Assembly (NCBI GenBank): GCA_047601665.1 | Contig: JASGIT010000001.1 | Span: 2,914,001-2,978,000, forward strand | Source of the DNA: JASGIT01 sp047601665 | GTDB taxonomy: Bacteria; Pseudomonadota; Gammaproteobacteria; Burkholderiales; Burkholderiaceae_C | DNA: 64,000 nucleotides | Direction: 5' to 3' | Shown here: positions 16,601-23,918 of the stretch, in pieces | Layout of the letters: each line of letters begins with the position of its first letter | Numbering within the stretch: the first letter of the stretch is position 1 | Notes under the pieces: model-generated | The model's database searches: none | The model's input: only the letters and a program-made list of their open reading frames with translations | What the model was told of the DNA's origin: nothing | Position numbers and translations under genes: made by a program

Positions 16601-17365
16601 TCACGCTTTGCCAATAGTGCCGGTTCTTGCCGTAGAGCGCTTCTTGCCGGCGGCCGGCAGCAGCGATTTTGCGCCTTCGCTATCGCTGAGAAAGATGGAA
16701 TCGACTAGCCGACTGCAACTCGATGTCATTCGAGCGAGAACCTTTATTTGTTCTCGACATGCGAGAAGTTCAGACTTCTTCGGATAGTTGATCGTGTGAT
16801 CCACTTCCCCCCACACTTCCTCCATCAACGTGCGCACCTGAATCTCACACGTCAGTTCCGACTTCGAATTCGGCTGCAGAACGTAATGCACGCTTGTATA
16901 AAGACTGTCCGACTCTTCAGGGTCGAATCCAATACTCTTGAAGTAGGCACGATTCTCAATGTCCCACGTTTTTGCGATGGGGCCTTCCTTAACCACCCAC
17001 CTGTACTCATCGAAGATGCCGAGCAGTTCTCTGTGAATGCCCTCGATCTGGCGAGTGTGGAGATGGATGATCCGCAACCCTGCTAGATCATTGACCCGTT
17101 GAAAGAGATTGTCTAGGGTGTAGTCAGGCGCATGTCCTGCTGTCTTGGCCTCAATGAACTTGCGGATCAGCTTATCCCGCAGATGCGTTGGGTCCTTAAC
17201 CCGACCCTTCGTCGTATGAATAAGCTTCTGCAATTCCTTGGACGACGAGATCATGGAGTTCCAAGAGCTTAGCAACGACTCAAACTTCGGAATGTTTTCG
17301 ACGAAGTGAGCAACCATCTTGTCGATTGCGCGTAACTCCTTCGCTGGGAGGATTAAGCTCTTCAC
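16601..17365 (-). CDS. RelA/SpoT-type nucleotide pyrophosphokinase domain protein (single-domain alarmone synthetase-like)
   Basis: A 254-residue protein with one RelA/SpoT synthetase domain and no HD hydrolase, TGS or ACT domain. Visible motifs are TTKGRVKDPTHLRDK (51-65, ATP-binding basic motif), RVNDLAGLRI (90-99), LYTSVHY (155-161, equivalent of the substrate-stacking YxSxH) and CEIQVRT...GEVDH (173-190, equivalent of EIQIRT with the catalytic Glu). It starts with GTG in a GTGA overlap with the upstream ParA-like gene. Small alarmone synthetases make (p)ppGpp; toxSAS relatives make (pp)pApp or pyrophosphorylate tRNA. The domain looks intact. Its operon partners suggest a regulated toxin or defence effector rather than a housekeeping enzyme. 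This role is inferred. Confidence 0.83.
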   Translation of the reverse strand: MKSLILPAKELRAIDKMVAHFVENIPKFESLLSSWNSMISSSKELQKLIHTTKGRVKDPTHLRDKLIRKFIEAKTAGHAPDYTLDNLFQRVNDLAGLRIIHLHTRQIEGIHRELLGIFDEYRWVVKEGPIAKTWDIENRAYFKSIGFDPEESDSLYTSVHYVLQPNSKSELTCEIQVRTLMEEVWGEVDHTINYPKKSELLACREQIKVLARMTSSCSRLVDSIFLSDSEGAKSLLPAAGKKRSTARTGTIGKA

Positions 17366-18372
17366 AACGCTTCTTCCTCCTCTGCGATGCGAGAAATTAT
17401 CTTCTTGGCAATTTGAGCGAACTCTGCTTCTGCTTCAGCCTTTTGGCCAGCCGTGCCTGCGCCCGCAACTTCGCTGAAATCAACGCCTTGCTCTTGAGCT
17501 GCGATCGCTAGCGAGCCAAAGTCTTTGATCTGGCCGAGCTTGTAGGTACTCAGCGAATGACTCGCGAGGCCGGGATCAATCTTCCGAAGAACCGCGACTA
17601 TGTCCCTCTGAACAGCCTTTTCCAATTTCGCGACGTAGCTAGCGTATCCGCTAGCAATCGCTCCTCCATAAATCCGGAACCTTTGGAGCACGTAGCCCAA
17701 GAACTTTGGCTGTCCGGAAAGTAGAGGGACGTCGTCGGGAGCAAGCTGGGCTATGACGGCCCAGTCTTTGATCCAACTGGCGAGCGAGTGCCCCAAAGTG
17801 CTCAGGGCTCTAGTCGAAAATAGATCGCATGCAGCCGGGACTATAAAGTAGTCGCAATCCAGAATGATGACTTTGTTCAATGGACCAATGTTCGGGCCGA
17901 CGTCATAGAAGACGTAGTCGATTGCATACTTTTGCACCACTTGGTCAACTAACTCGCTCAGAGCGGTCACACGCTTGTAGCCTCGGGTCTTCCTTTGGAA
18001 GCAGTCAAGCCACGCCTGCGTCAAGTCTTGCTCGTACTCTGACAGCTTGATGTCACCAGGCAAAAGATAGACGTTCTTCGACCGCTCAAGGGGTTCGATC
18101 ACCCTGATTGGTCCAGTGCCATCCAACACAGGCTTGATGGCTGACCACAGAGTGCTCCCTCGGGCGCTGTCCGATTCGTCGAGCCATTTATTGACGACAA
18201 TCTCTTCGACCAAGTAGGCGGTTAGATTGCACTGCGGATCGGCGTCAACAAGTAACACTCGCTTCCCGGCGCCGGCGAGTGCTGACGCTATGTTGACCGT
18301 AAGTGTAGTTTTTCCTACTCCGCCCTTGTGGTTGTACAGGACAACCTTTGTGCACTTGCCTTTGCCCTTCAT
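17362..18372 (-). CDS. ParA-family ATPase
   Basis: A 336-residue protein with deviant Walker A KGGVGKTT (16-23), DADPQ (43-47), and a Walker B-like strand ending YDVGPN. Between and after the core motifs are extra segments not typical of plasmid ParA, including LERSKNVYLLPGDIKLSEYEQDL, which resembles ParA/Soj relatives that use stand-alone partners. The gene is coupled by 4-bp overlaps both to the upstream putative DNA-binding gene (ATGA at 18369-18372) and to the downstream RelA/SpoT-like gene. No parB or parS was found. It could be a partition protein of an integrative element, or the switch of a defence or toxin module. The tight coupling favours the latter. Confidence 0.85.
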   Translation of the reverse strand: MKGKGKCTKVVLYNHKGGVGKTTLTVNIASALAGAGKRVLLVDADPQCNLTAYLVEEIVVNKWLDESDSARGSTLWSAIKPVLDGTGPIRVIEPLERSKNVYLLPGDIKLSEYEQDLTQAWLDCFQRKTRGYKRVTALSELVDQVVQKYAIDYVFYDVGPNIGPLNKVIILDCDYFIVPAACDLFSTRALSTLGHSLASWIKDWAVIAQLAPDDVPLLSGQPKFLGYVLQRFRIYGGAIASGYASYVAKLEKAVQRDIVAVLRKIDPGLASHSLSTYKLGQIKDFGSLAIAAQEQGVDFSEVAGAGTAGQKAEAEAEFAQIAKKIISRIAEEEEAL

Positions 18373-18992
18373 TGCTGTGGCTCAGGCGGTGGCGTGGGAG
18401 AAGAAGATGCCGGACCCTGCGTTGCCTTCTTCGCTGTTCGCCTGGGCCGCTTCCTGAGATTCGCCGACTTCAGGTAGTCGCGAGCTGCGTCTCGGTCTGG
18501 CAGCAGTTGCACGTAATGCTCTCCGATAGCGCTGACCTGCTTCGCACCTTTGACAGCTTGAACCAAAAGACCCGCCTTGCTAGCGTTGTCGACTGCCATT
18601 GAGGCGTTGCCTAGCTTCGGCTGGGCCGCTTCGGTATTCAACGCGCTGATGTCTACCGTCTTGAAATGCGGAGTATCTCGATAGTGGGTCAAGTAGTAGC
18701 CGAGGCAAGCGATCCGCTCAATGTCGCTGCTAGGCTTTTTGTCCCGCAGGAAGTCCTTCGGCGAGAGCGCCCGATCCTCGGAGAAGCTGCCGGAGGTAGG
18801 CCGCGAAGGGGCCTCTGAGTAGGTTCGAGCGGACGCGGGCGTGGGCCGCGGGGCACCTGCCTCTTCAAGTTCGACATTTAGGCCAAGAAACAGGATTACC
18901 GCACGGAGTGCGCGTAGTTGCTCTTCGCGTTCAAGTGGTCTCAATGCACTGATAATTCGCGTCAATGCATCCAAGTCGTTGGCACTATCCAT
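18369..18992 (-). CDS. Uncharacterised protein with a probable winged-helix C-terminal domain, first gene of the ParA-RelA/SpoT operon
   Basis: A 207-residue protein beginning MDSANDLDALTRIISALRP after a good ribosome site (AGGAG, ATG at 18992); the longer frame from 19106 lacks one. An acidic helical N terminus is followed by a Ser/Pro-rich linker (about 55-85). A compact domain of about 70 residues comes next (SSDIERIACLGYYLTHYRDT to HYVQLLPDRDAARDYL), whose helix and strand spacing looks like a winged helix. The tail is basic (RKRPRRTAKKA). I do not recognise a named family. DNA or protein binding, and control of the two downstream genes, are the likely roles. Confidence 0.72.
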   Translation of the reverse strand: MDSANDLDALTRIISALRPLEREEQLRALRAVILFLGLNVELEEAGAPRPTPASARTYSEAPSRPTSGSFSEDRALSPKDFLRDKKPSSDIERIACLGYYLTHYRDTPHFKTVDISALNTEAAQPKLGNASMAVDNASKAGLLVQAVKGAKQVSAIGEHYVQLLPDRDAARDYLKSANLRKRPRRTAKKATQGPASSSPTPPPEPQQ

Positions 18993-19512
18993 TTTCTCTC
19001 CTACGGCCGTCTTCCTGCCCGACGCTTCAAGTGTAAGGCAGGAGTTACATGGCTCGTCGTCCCGACGCAGCGGTGACCGCCCCGAAATTTGAGGAGGCTC
19101 CAACACTCGACAAGGCGAGGCCTTGATAAAGTGGAGCGATTTTTCACCCTGAGGGCTGCGAGCGCGCGGTGCGCATCGTGCAAGAGGCGCGAGAGAAATA
19201 CCCGCCGCTGTAGATTGGTAGAGCGATCACGTCGAAGATTGGCGGCGTACCACAGACCTTACGGGACCGCACCGCGGAGCCTCCTAGCCTTCGTCCGCAA
19301 CCCAGCGGGAGGCGGTCCTTGAATTTGCTTGGATCAAAGGTCTGCAATAGTCTGGAAGGCGACATTCCGCAGTTTCCATCCCCTGTCGAGGTGGACGACG
19401 CCAAGACTCGCAGAGAATAACCATCTACCATCACCAGCAGGCTTGGGTAGCGGTCTGCGCTGCTTAGATCGAAGCGTCGGGTGCTTCGGTGATCTCAGGA
19501 TAGCGTCGGCCT
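18993..19512. other. Inter-operon region of the island
   Basis: Apart from the IS3 remnant at about 19137-19290, I see no supported gene between the RelA/SpoT operon start and the small frame at 19513. The promoter of the leftward operon must lie in 18993-19130. Frames here do not resemble known proteins. Confidence 0.5.
19137..19290 (+). pseudogene. Degraded IS3-family transposase orfA fragment
   Basis: From CCT at 19148 the frame reads PEGCERAVRIVQEAREKYPP, a stop, then KIGGVPQTLRD. IS3-family OrfA proteins have the corresponding helix-turn-helix start (SPEVRERAVRMV...) and a KIG-VPQTL motif at this spacing. The internal TAG at 19211-19213 and the loss of everything downstream show it is dead. 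No terminal inverted repeats or orfB were found. The fragment marks past insertion activity within the island. Confidence 0.6.
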
Positions 19513-19665
19513 TTACGCGGTATCCGTAGCCGCCTCCAACTTTTCCCACATCTCCTTGATGACGACCGGGAGGCGCTTGTGTGGGGATGTGAAGACACGG
19601 CCATGCGTCGCAGTGCTTCCCTGCTGGATTCCAAGTGGGTTGCGGGGTGCGTCGCTCTTGTTCAT
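19513..19665 (-). CDS. Possible 50-residue protein upstream of nothing recognisable, downstream of the AbiE pair
   Basis: An ATG-to-TAA frame of 51 codons, beginning MNKSDAPRNPLGIQQGSTA and ending EKLEAATDTA. Residue composition and an amphipathic C-terminal helix are protein-like. It lies on the same strand as abiEi/abiEii, 61 bp after the AbiEii stop. No clear ribosome site precedes it and no family is recognised. It could be a third gene of the AbiE operon, a gene remnant, or chance. Confidence 0.35.
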   Translation of the reverse strand: MNKSDAPRNPLGIQQGSTATHGRVFTSPHKRLPVVIKEMWEKLEAATDTA

Positions 19666-19726
19666 GGGTGTCTATCGAGAGAGTTCTGCGCGAAGACCTC
19701 CTGCATAGCCTCGTGTCACGCGTTCG

Positions 19727-20752
19727 TCAGATCGCGGCTTGGTTGACCTTGGCTTCAAGCTCTGCGCAAGCGCTCAGCAGTTCATCGAAGGCCAGAGCAT
19801 CGCCCACCATCACTTCGTCGGCCAGCATGGCCGCGTAGTCCTTGGCGAGCGCGACCTTGGCCTCGCCTTCGGGGACGATCTTCAGGTGCCCCGAGGTCGC
19901 AGCCGCGTAATCGATGATCTGACCGTCCCTGCCCTTCTCGATGAAGAAACAGGACTTGTGGCGGGCGACAGTGTCTGCCACAGCACGATCAGCCGTCACG
20001 GCTGCGAAATGTGGGCTTCGCGCGATCGCGGCCAGATCGTGCCAGTGCCGCGCATAGCGCTCGCTGCGGATGCGGCCCTGCGCGCAGAACACATGCGCGG
20101 CTGTGGCCTTTTCCCAGAAGGTGCGGGCGATGCTCATGACCACCGGTGCTGCGGTCGGGAAAGACACCTCGGGCAGGTAGGTGGCGATGTCGCAGTCCAC
20201 CGAAAAGACCTGATGCGGCTCGCCCGTGGCACGCCCTCCGAACTCCAGCGTCACTACGGGAGCCACATAGCCCGTGCTCTGGGCCAGGGCAGGGTAGTAG
20301 TGCAGGAGCAGTTTGTCCTTTTCCGGCCCGCCGAGTTCGATCCGCGCGTCCAACTGATCCCGGTCCAAGGCCTCCTGGATCACCGGCTGTACATGCTGTT
20401 CAATCCACTCGGGCAAGCGACTGCGTACGGCCTGTGTCCACTTGCTGGCCTGGCTGCGGCTGGCGGGCAGATCGCCGCTGTCGCCAATCAGATCCGGGAT
20501 CAGCTTGCGGATGTCGTAGGTCAGGTCGATGTCTTCGGAGAAGCGGTCGATGATCTTGTAGACCTTGGACAGCGACGTGCCACCCTTGAACGTCAGATCG
20601 GCCGACAGAGGTGAATCGAACAGCGTGCGCAGCGCCCACACCACCCACAGGTCCTTTTCGAGCAGGTGGGCGGGGCGGCCGCTTTCAGCGCGTGCGTATT
20701 CAAGCGCTTCGCGCTGATCTCCTCTGGCCAGAGAGAAGAAACTCTTAGCCAT
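19727..20752 (-). CDS. abiEii: AbiEii-type nucleotidyltransferase toxin
   Basis: A 341-residue protein of the nucleotidyltransferase AbiEii/AbiGii toxin family. The active-site signature is GGTSLSK (57-63) followed by RFSEDIDLTY (70-79), the DNA-polymerase-beta-like metal motif; a later HWHDLAAI segment is also typical. The ATG at 20752 overlaps the end of abiEi by 8 bp. AbiEii transfers nucleotides, arresting growth, and AbiE systems give abortive-infection phage resistance as type IV toxin-antitoxin pairs. Its place in an integrase-bearing island agrees with a defence role. Confidence 0.88.
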   Translation of the reverse strand: MAKSFFSLARGDQREALEYARAESGRPAHLLEKDLWVVWALRTLFDSPLSADLTFKGGTSLSKVYKIIDRFSEDIDLTYDIRKLIPDLIGDSGDLPASRSQASKWTQAVRSRLPEWIEQHVQPVIQEALDRDQLDARIELGGPEKDKLLLHYYPALAQSTGYVAPVVTLEFGGRATGEPHQVFSVDCDIATYLPEVSFPTAAPVVMSIARTFWEKATAAHVFCAQGRIRSERYARHWHDLAAIARSPHFAAVTADRAVADTVARHKSCFFIEKGRDGQIIDYAAATSGHLKIVPEGEAKVALAKDYAAMLADEVMVGDALAFDELLSACAELEAKVNQAAI

Positions 20753-21341
20753 GCGTGGCTTCCTTGCCGATGGCTTGTGCCATCCAGCCAGGCAGGGCGG
20801 CACGCGCTGATTCCAGCGCCTGCCACTCGGCGTGGGGCAGGGTGCGGTGAAGAGCTGCCAGCGATTCGTCGGCGTGCGAGGGGCCGATCCAGGCCAGCGC
20901 GCGCACAGCGGCGCCAGCCGGGCGTGCGCCGAGTGCCAGCATCCAGCGCGGGGCATGTTTGACCAGCACTTCCGAGCGCCCGAGCTTGAGTTTCCGGGTT
21001 CGGCCGGAAGTCAGGTAGACCTCGCGGATAGGCACTTGCTGGGTCAGGCCCAAGGTATTGGCTGCGCTGGCGCCGTGCGGCACGACGATCTCACCGCTTT
21101 GTTCGGCAAGCGCTTGAACGACCTTCTCGGGCGCAGGAGCGCGTGAACCAAAGCGGCTGGCAACCGGGGCCGCATAGGCACCCCGCGCCACACGCAGCAA
21201 CTTCCCGACCTTGGCCAGGCGCGAGAACGCCTGGTCCACCGCCGCCCGGCTTCCCAGGTGCAGAAACTCCTTGGGCGACAGGACACCTCCCTCGGGGAGG
21301 GATTGCGCCTGTTGGAGGATAGTTTCGGGAAGCGTGTTCAT
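20745..21341 (-). CDS. abiEi: AbiEi-type antitoxin (DUF6088-like), transcriptional repressor
   Basis: A 198-residue protein. The N terminus (about 15-65: GGVLSPKEFLHLGSRAAVDQAFSRLAKVGKLLRVARGAYA) is a winged helix-turn-helix ending in the GxY strand common to AbiEi-like proteins. The C terminus (RKLKLGRSEVLVKHAPRWML, then a helical tail) is the antitoxin domain. It precedes and overlaps the AbiEii toxin. Family members repress their own operon by binding inverted repeats, and a good candidate lies just upstream (21362-21388). Confidence 0.82.
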   Translation of the reverse strand: MNTLPETILQQAQSLPEGGVLSPKEFLHLGSRAAVDQAFSRLAKVGKLLRVARGAYAAPVASRFGSRAPAPEKVVQALAEQSGEIVVPHGASAANTLGLTQQVPIREVYLTSGRTRKLKLGRSEVLVKHAPRWMLALGARPAGAAVRALAWIGPSHADESLAALHRTLPHAEWQALESARAALPGWMAQAIGKEATHG

Positions 21342-21361
21342 GGGAAGAGGCCTTTACTATA

Positions 21362-21388
21362 GTCAGAAATGATATATCAGTTTCTGAC
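21362..21388. promoter_or_regulatory. Candidate AbiEi operator
   Basis: GTCAGAAA (21362-21369) and TTTCTGAC (21381-21388) are perfect inverted arms round TGATATATCA, itself a palindrome. The site is 20 bp upstream of the abiEi start and overlaps a TATAGT -10-like hexamer on the minus strand. Negative autoregulation by AbiEi at inverted repeats is the known mode of the family. Confidence 0.6.
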
Positions 21389-21669
21389 ATTCAGGGTAGT
21401 CAGAGACATTGATCAGCATCGAGGTGGCAACTTGGGAAAGGGCGGTGCTGAACCAGCAGGAAGGTTCCAGCGTGGTTCAGGAGACTCCAGCAAGCGTCAG
21501 AGAACTATGCCGGAACACGCTGGGCTATGCCTCAGTTTCTGACCAGTCTGCTTGGTGTAATTTTGGTGTAACTCGGACGCCAAACCATGCCAATCCACGC
21601 CAAAAGAGTGCTGCGGAGGGTCGCAGCGTAGATTGCCTAAGTTGTTGTCATCAAAGGGAAAAATGAAAA

Positions 21670-21687
21670 ATGCGCCTCTCGGCGCAT
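21670..21687. terminator. Hairpin terminator at the island's right end
   Basis: ATGCGCC (21670-21676), TCTC loop, GGCGCAT (21681-21687). On the minus strand it is followed by TTTTTCATTTTTC, a good rho-independent tail. It lies directly after the truncated mutS start remnant, so transcripts entering the island from the native mutS leader should end here. It could also work on the plus strand (CTTTATTTCTT follows). Confidence 0.65.
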
Positions 21688-21689
21688 CT

Positions 21690-21737
21690 TTATTTCTTCA
21701 CTATCGGCGTGTGGGCGGAAACGTCTGGTTTTTCCAT
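21690..21737 (-). pseudogene. mutS: Remnant of the native mutS 5' end (15 codons)
   Basis: ATG at 21737 opens a frame reading MEKPDVSAHTPIVKK and then TAA. Intact mutS at 14874 begins MEKIDVSAHTPMMQQ. The identity of MEK-DVSAHTP and of the leader shows that this is the original start of mutS, cut off by integration of the island. The bamC gene upstream and the leader suggest that it keeps the native promoter. Confidence 0.75.
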
Positions 21738-21795
21738 ATCAATCAATAGCTTGTGAACAGCTGATGGTTTCTGCCCGGGCTTCTTGGTACAAAGA
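21703..21795. repeat. Right attachment-site repeat (attR) of the mutS island
   Basis: This is the counterpart of 14840-14925 in direct orientation: mutS codons plus a leader matching the integrase 3' end, with about 82 % identity over the first 51 bases and a 15-base insertion before the second block. Together the two repeats delimit an element of about 6.8 kb. Confidence 0.75.
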
Positions 21796-21817
21796 CTTTA
21801 CGGCCTGGAAAAAGCAA

Positions 21818-21833
21818 AGGCCCCGAGGGGCCT
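21818..21833 (-). terminator. Terminator after bamC
   Basis: AGGCCCC and GGGGCCT form a near-perfect stem round two bases. On the minus strand it is followed by TTGCTTTTTCC. It lies 25 bp after the bamC stop and would separate the dapA-bamC transcript from the mutS leader. Confidence 0.65.
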
Positions 21834-21857
21834 CTGCCATTGGCGCTGCGGCGGAAT

Positions 21858-22964
21858 TTACTTGAGGTCGTCCGTCAGCAGCTTCACGATGCGCTGGGCG
21901 TTGGCCGATGCATCGGGCGCGCCCTTTTCGTCCTGCACCGCCACGGTGGACTTGGCGCCGTCGCCGCGCACCACGACGCGGTACTTGAGCGGCGGCGTGG
22001 CGGGCTTGGAACTGCTGAACAGCTTGCCGAAGAAGCCGGGCTCCTTCTGGTCCTTGCCGGGTTCCACGTAGCGCACGAAGTACACGCCCTGGCTGCGGTC
22101 GCGGTCTTCCACGGTGAAGCCGGTGCGGTCCAGCGCCAGGCCCACGCGGCGCCAGGCGCGGTCGAAGCCTTCGTCCAGGCCGATGGCGGGCGCGTTGTCC
22201 ACCGTGATGGCGCGGGCCGTGGCCGGGCGCGCGACCACGGCGGTGGTTGCGGCCTTGGATTCTTCCTGGCTCACACCCAGCTTGACCATGAGGCGGCGCA
22301 GGAATTCGGTCTCCAGTTCCGGGTCGGGCTCGCGCGGCTGCCACGCGGTGGAGTCCTTCTGCTGGGTGGTGTAGACCTCGACCATGCCGCGGTGGCTGAT
22401 GTAGATGTCGGTCGTGCCGTCGGGCTCGCGCTCCAGGCGGGTGCGGAATTTGTCGCGCGTGCCGGATTCGTAGAGCGAGTCGAACACCTTGCCCAGCGTG
22501 CTGCGGATGATGTCCTGCGGGATCTTGGCGCGGTTCTCGGCCCAGTCGGTTTCCATGATGCCGAGCTGTGGCTGCTCGACGTTGAGGGTGAAGCCGTTTT
22601 CGAGCCAGAAGTCGCGCACGGGCTCCCACAGCGCCTCGCTGGGGCGCTTGACGACCAGCCAGCGCTGGTTACCGTCGCGCTCGATGCGCACGTCGCCCAC
22701 GGTGACGGGGGCGGTGCTGGCGGCGGCGGTGCTGGTCTTGGCGGCCTGCTGGCCGGCCTGGAAGGCGGCGGCCGACACGGTGTTGTTGCCCGGCTGGGTG
22801 TAGCGCGAGTCGCGCGTGAGCTGGGTCAGGTCGGGGGGCACCTCCAGCGTCGAGCCCTTGGGAGCGCTCTTGTAGTCGATCTTGTCTTCGCTCAGCAGGT
22901 TGGTGGAGCAGGCGGACAGGGCCAGGGCCACGCCCAGCAGGCCCACACGGGTAGTTGCGTTCAC
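21858..22964 (-). CDS. bamC: Outer membrane assembly lipoprotein BamC
   Basis: A 368-residue lipoprotein. A signal peptide ends in ALSACS, with the lipobox cysteine near residue 18, followed by SEDKIDYKSAPKGSTLEVPPD, the BamC N-terminal unstructured lasso that binds BamD. Two helix-grip domains follow. It starts with GTG at 22964 behind a CGAGGA ribosome site; the longer frame runs into dapA. BamC is the accessory subunit of the BamABCDE outer-membrane protein insertase. It lies 23 bp after dapA, the same order as in enterobacteria (dapA-bamC). Confidence 0.9.
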   Translation of the reverse strand: MNATTRVGLLGVALALSACSTNLLSEDKIDYKSAPKGSTLEVPPDLTQLTRDSRYTQPGNNTVSAAAFQAGQQAAKTSTAAASTAPVTVGDVRIERDGNQRWLVVKRPSEALWEPVRDFWLENGFTLNVEQPQLGIMETDWAENRAKIPQDIIRSTLGKVFDSLYESGTRDKFRTRLEREPDGTTDIYISHRGMVEVYTTQQKDSTAWQPREPDPELETEFLRRLMVKLGVSQEESKAATTAVVARPATARAITVDNAPAIGLDEGFDRAWRRVGLALDRTGFTVEDRDRSQGVYFVRYVEPGKDQKEPGFFGKLFSSSKPATPPLKYRVVVRGDGAKSTVAVQDEKGAPDASANAQRIVKLLTDDLK

Positions 22965-22987
22965 GCGGTCAATCCTCGGGTAAAAAA

Positions 22988-23884
22988 TTAGAGCAGGCCG
23001 CTGGCGCGCAGGGCGCCTTCGACCACCGCCTCGTTGGCGGCGGCCAGCGGCGTCATGGGCAGGCGCATGGTGCCGCCGCACAGGCCCATGCGGGCCATGG
23101 CCCACTTCACGGGGATGGGGTTGGCCTCGACGAACAGGTGCTTGTGCACGGGCATGAGCTGGAACTGGATTTCCATCGCGCGGCGCGCGTCGCCCGCGAT
23201 GGCGGCCACGCACAGTTCGTGCATCCGGCGCGGGGCCACGTTGGCCGTCACGCTGATGTTGCCGTGGCCGCCGCAGAGCATCAGGGCCACGGCGGTGGGG
23301 TCGTCGCCCGAATAGACGGCGAAGCCCTTGGGCACGTCGCGGATCAGCCACTGCGCGCGCTCGATGTTGCCCGTGGCTTCCTTGATGCCGACGATGCCGG
23401 GCACCTGCGCGAGGCGCAGCACCGTGTCGTGCTGCATATCGGCCACCGAGCGGCCGGGCACGTTGTAGAGGATGGTGGGCAGGTCGCCCACGGCTTCGGC
23501 GATGGCCTTGAAGTGCTGGTACTGGCCCTCTTGCGTGGGCTTGTTGTAGTAGGGCACGACCTGCAGCTGGCTGTCCGCGCCGACCTTCTTGGCGAAGCGG
23601 GCGAGTTCGATGGCCTCGGCGGTCGAATTGGCGCCGCAGCCGGCCATGATGGGCACGCGGCCCGCGGCCTGCTCGACGGAGACGCGGATGATCTCGCAGT
23701 GCTCCTCCACGTTCACCGTGGGCGATTCGCCCGTGGTGCCCACCACGCCGATGCAGTCCGTGCCCTCGGCCACGTGCCAGTCGATCAGCTTGCGCAGCGT
23801 GGGGTAGTCCACGCTGCCGTCTGCGTGCATGGGGGTGACTAAGGCGACGATGCTGCCGGTGAGGGAGACGCTGGGAGAGGTCAT
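22988..23884 (-). CDS. dapA: 4-hydroxy-tetrahydrodipicolinate synthase
   Basis: A 298-residue TIM-barrel aldolase. Signatures are GTTGESPTV (pyruvate site), YYNKPTQEG with the proton-relay Tyr, YNVPGR, and GIKEATGN with the Schiff-base Lys near 166. It condenses pyruvate with aspartate semialdehyde, the first committed step of lysine and diaminopimelate synthesis. The second-position motif GGHGNISVTAN replaces the usual GA-G-ISV-SN, a mild variation. It is co-transcribed with bamC. Confidence 0.95.
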   Translation of the reverse strand: MTSPSVSLTGSIVALVTPMHADGSVDYPTLRKLIDWHVAEGTDCIGVVGTTGESPTVNVEEHCEIIRVSVEQAAGRVPIMAGCGANSTAEAIELARFAKKVGADSQLQVVPYYNKPTQEGQYQHFKAIAEAVGDLPTILYNVPGRSVADMQHDTVLRLAQVPGIVGIKEATGNIERAQWLIRDVPKGFAVYSGDDPTAVALMLCGGHGNISVTANVAPRRMHELCVAAIAGDARRAMEIQFQLMPVHKHLFVEANPIPVKWAMARMGLCGGTMRLPMTPLAAANEAVVEGALRASGLL

Positions 23885-23918
23885 GTCCGTGCTTGTGAGC
23901 GGTAAAAGAGCATTCTAA

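Larger units (their letters stand above)
21342..21689. other. Right end of the island, regulatory and non-coding
   Basis: This 348-bp stretch contains the AbiEi operator candidate, a further TTTCTGAC copy near 21536-21543, and a tandem TTGGTGTAA at 21552-21560 and 21563-21571. It also contains the hairpin at 21670-21687. No gene was recognised; the only frame of note (21409-21666, plus strand) has no protein-like character. Confidence 0.5.

Noticed and set aside
16411..16617. 68-residue plus-strand frame in the same spacer
   Set aside because: It overlaps the 3' end of the RelA/SpoT-like gene on the other strand and shows no resemblance to any family.
17362..18372. Plasmid-type partition locus (parA with parB/parS)
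   Set aside because: No ParB-like gene or iterated centromere-like repeats lie nearby, and the downstream partner is a nucleotide synthetase domain.
19739..20614. 291-residue plus-strand frame across abiEii
   Set aside because: Antisense to a recognisable AbiEii toxin; composition is that of a shadow frame.
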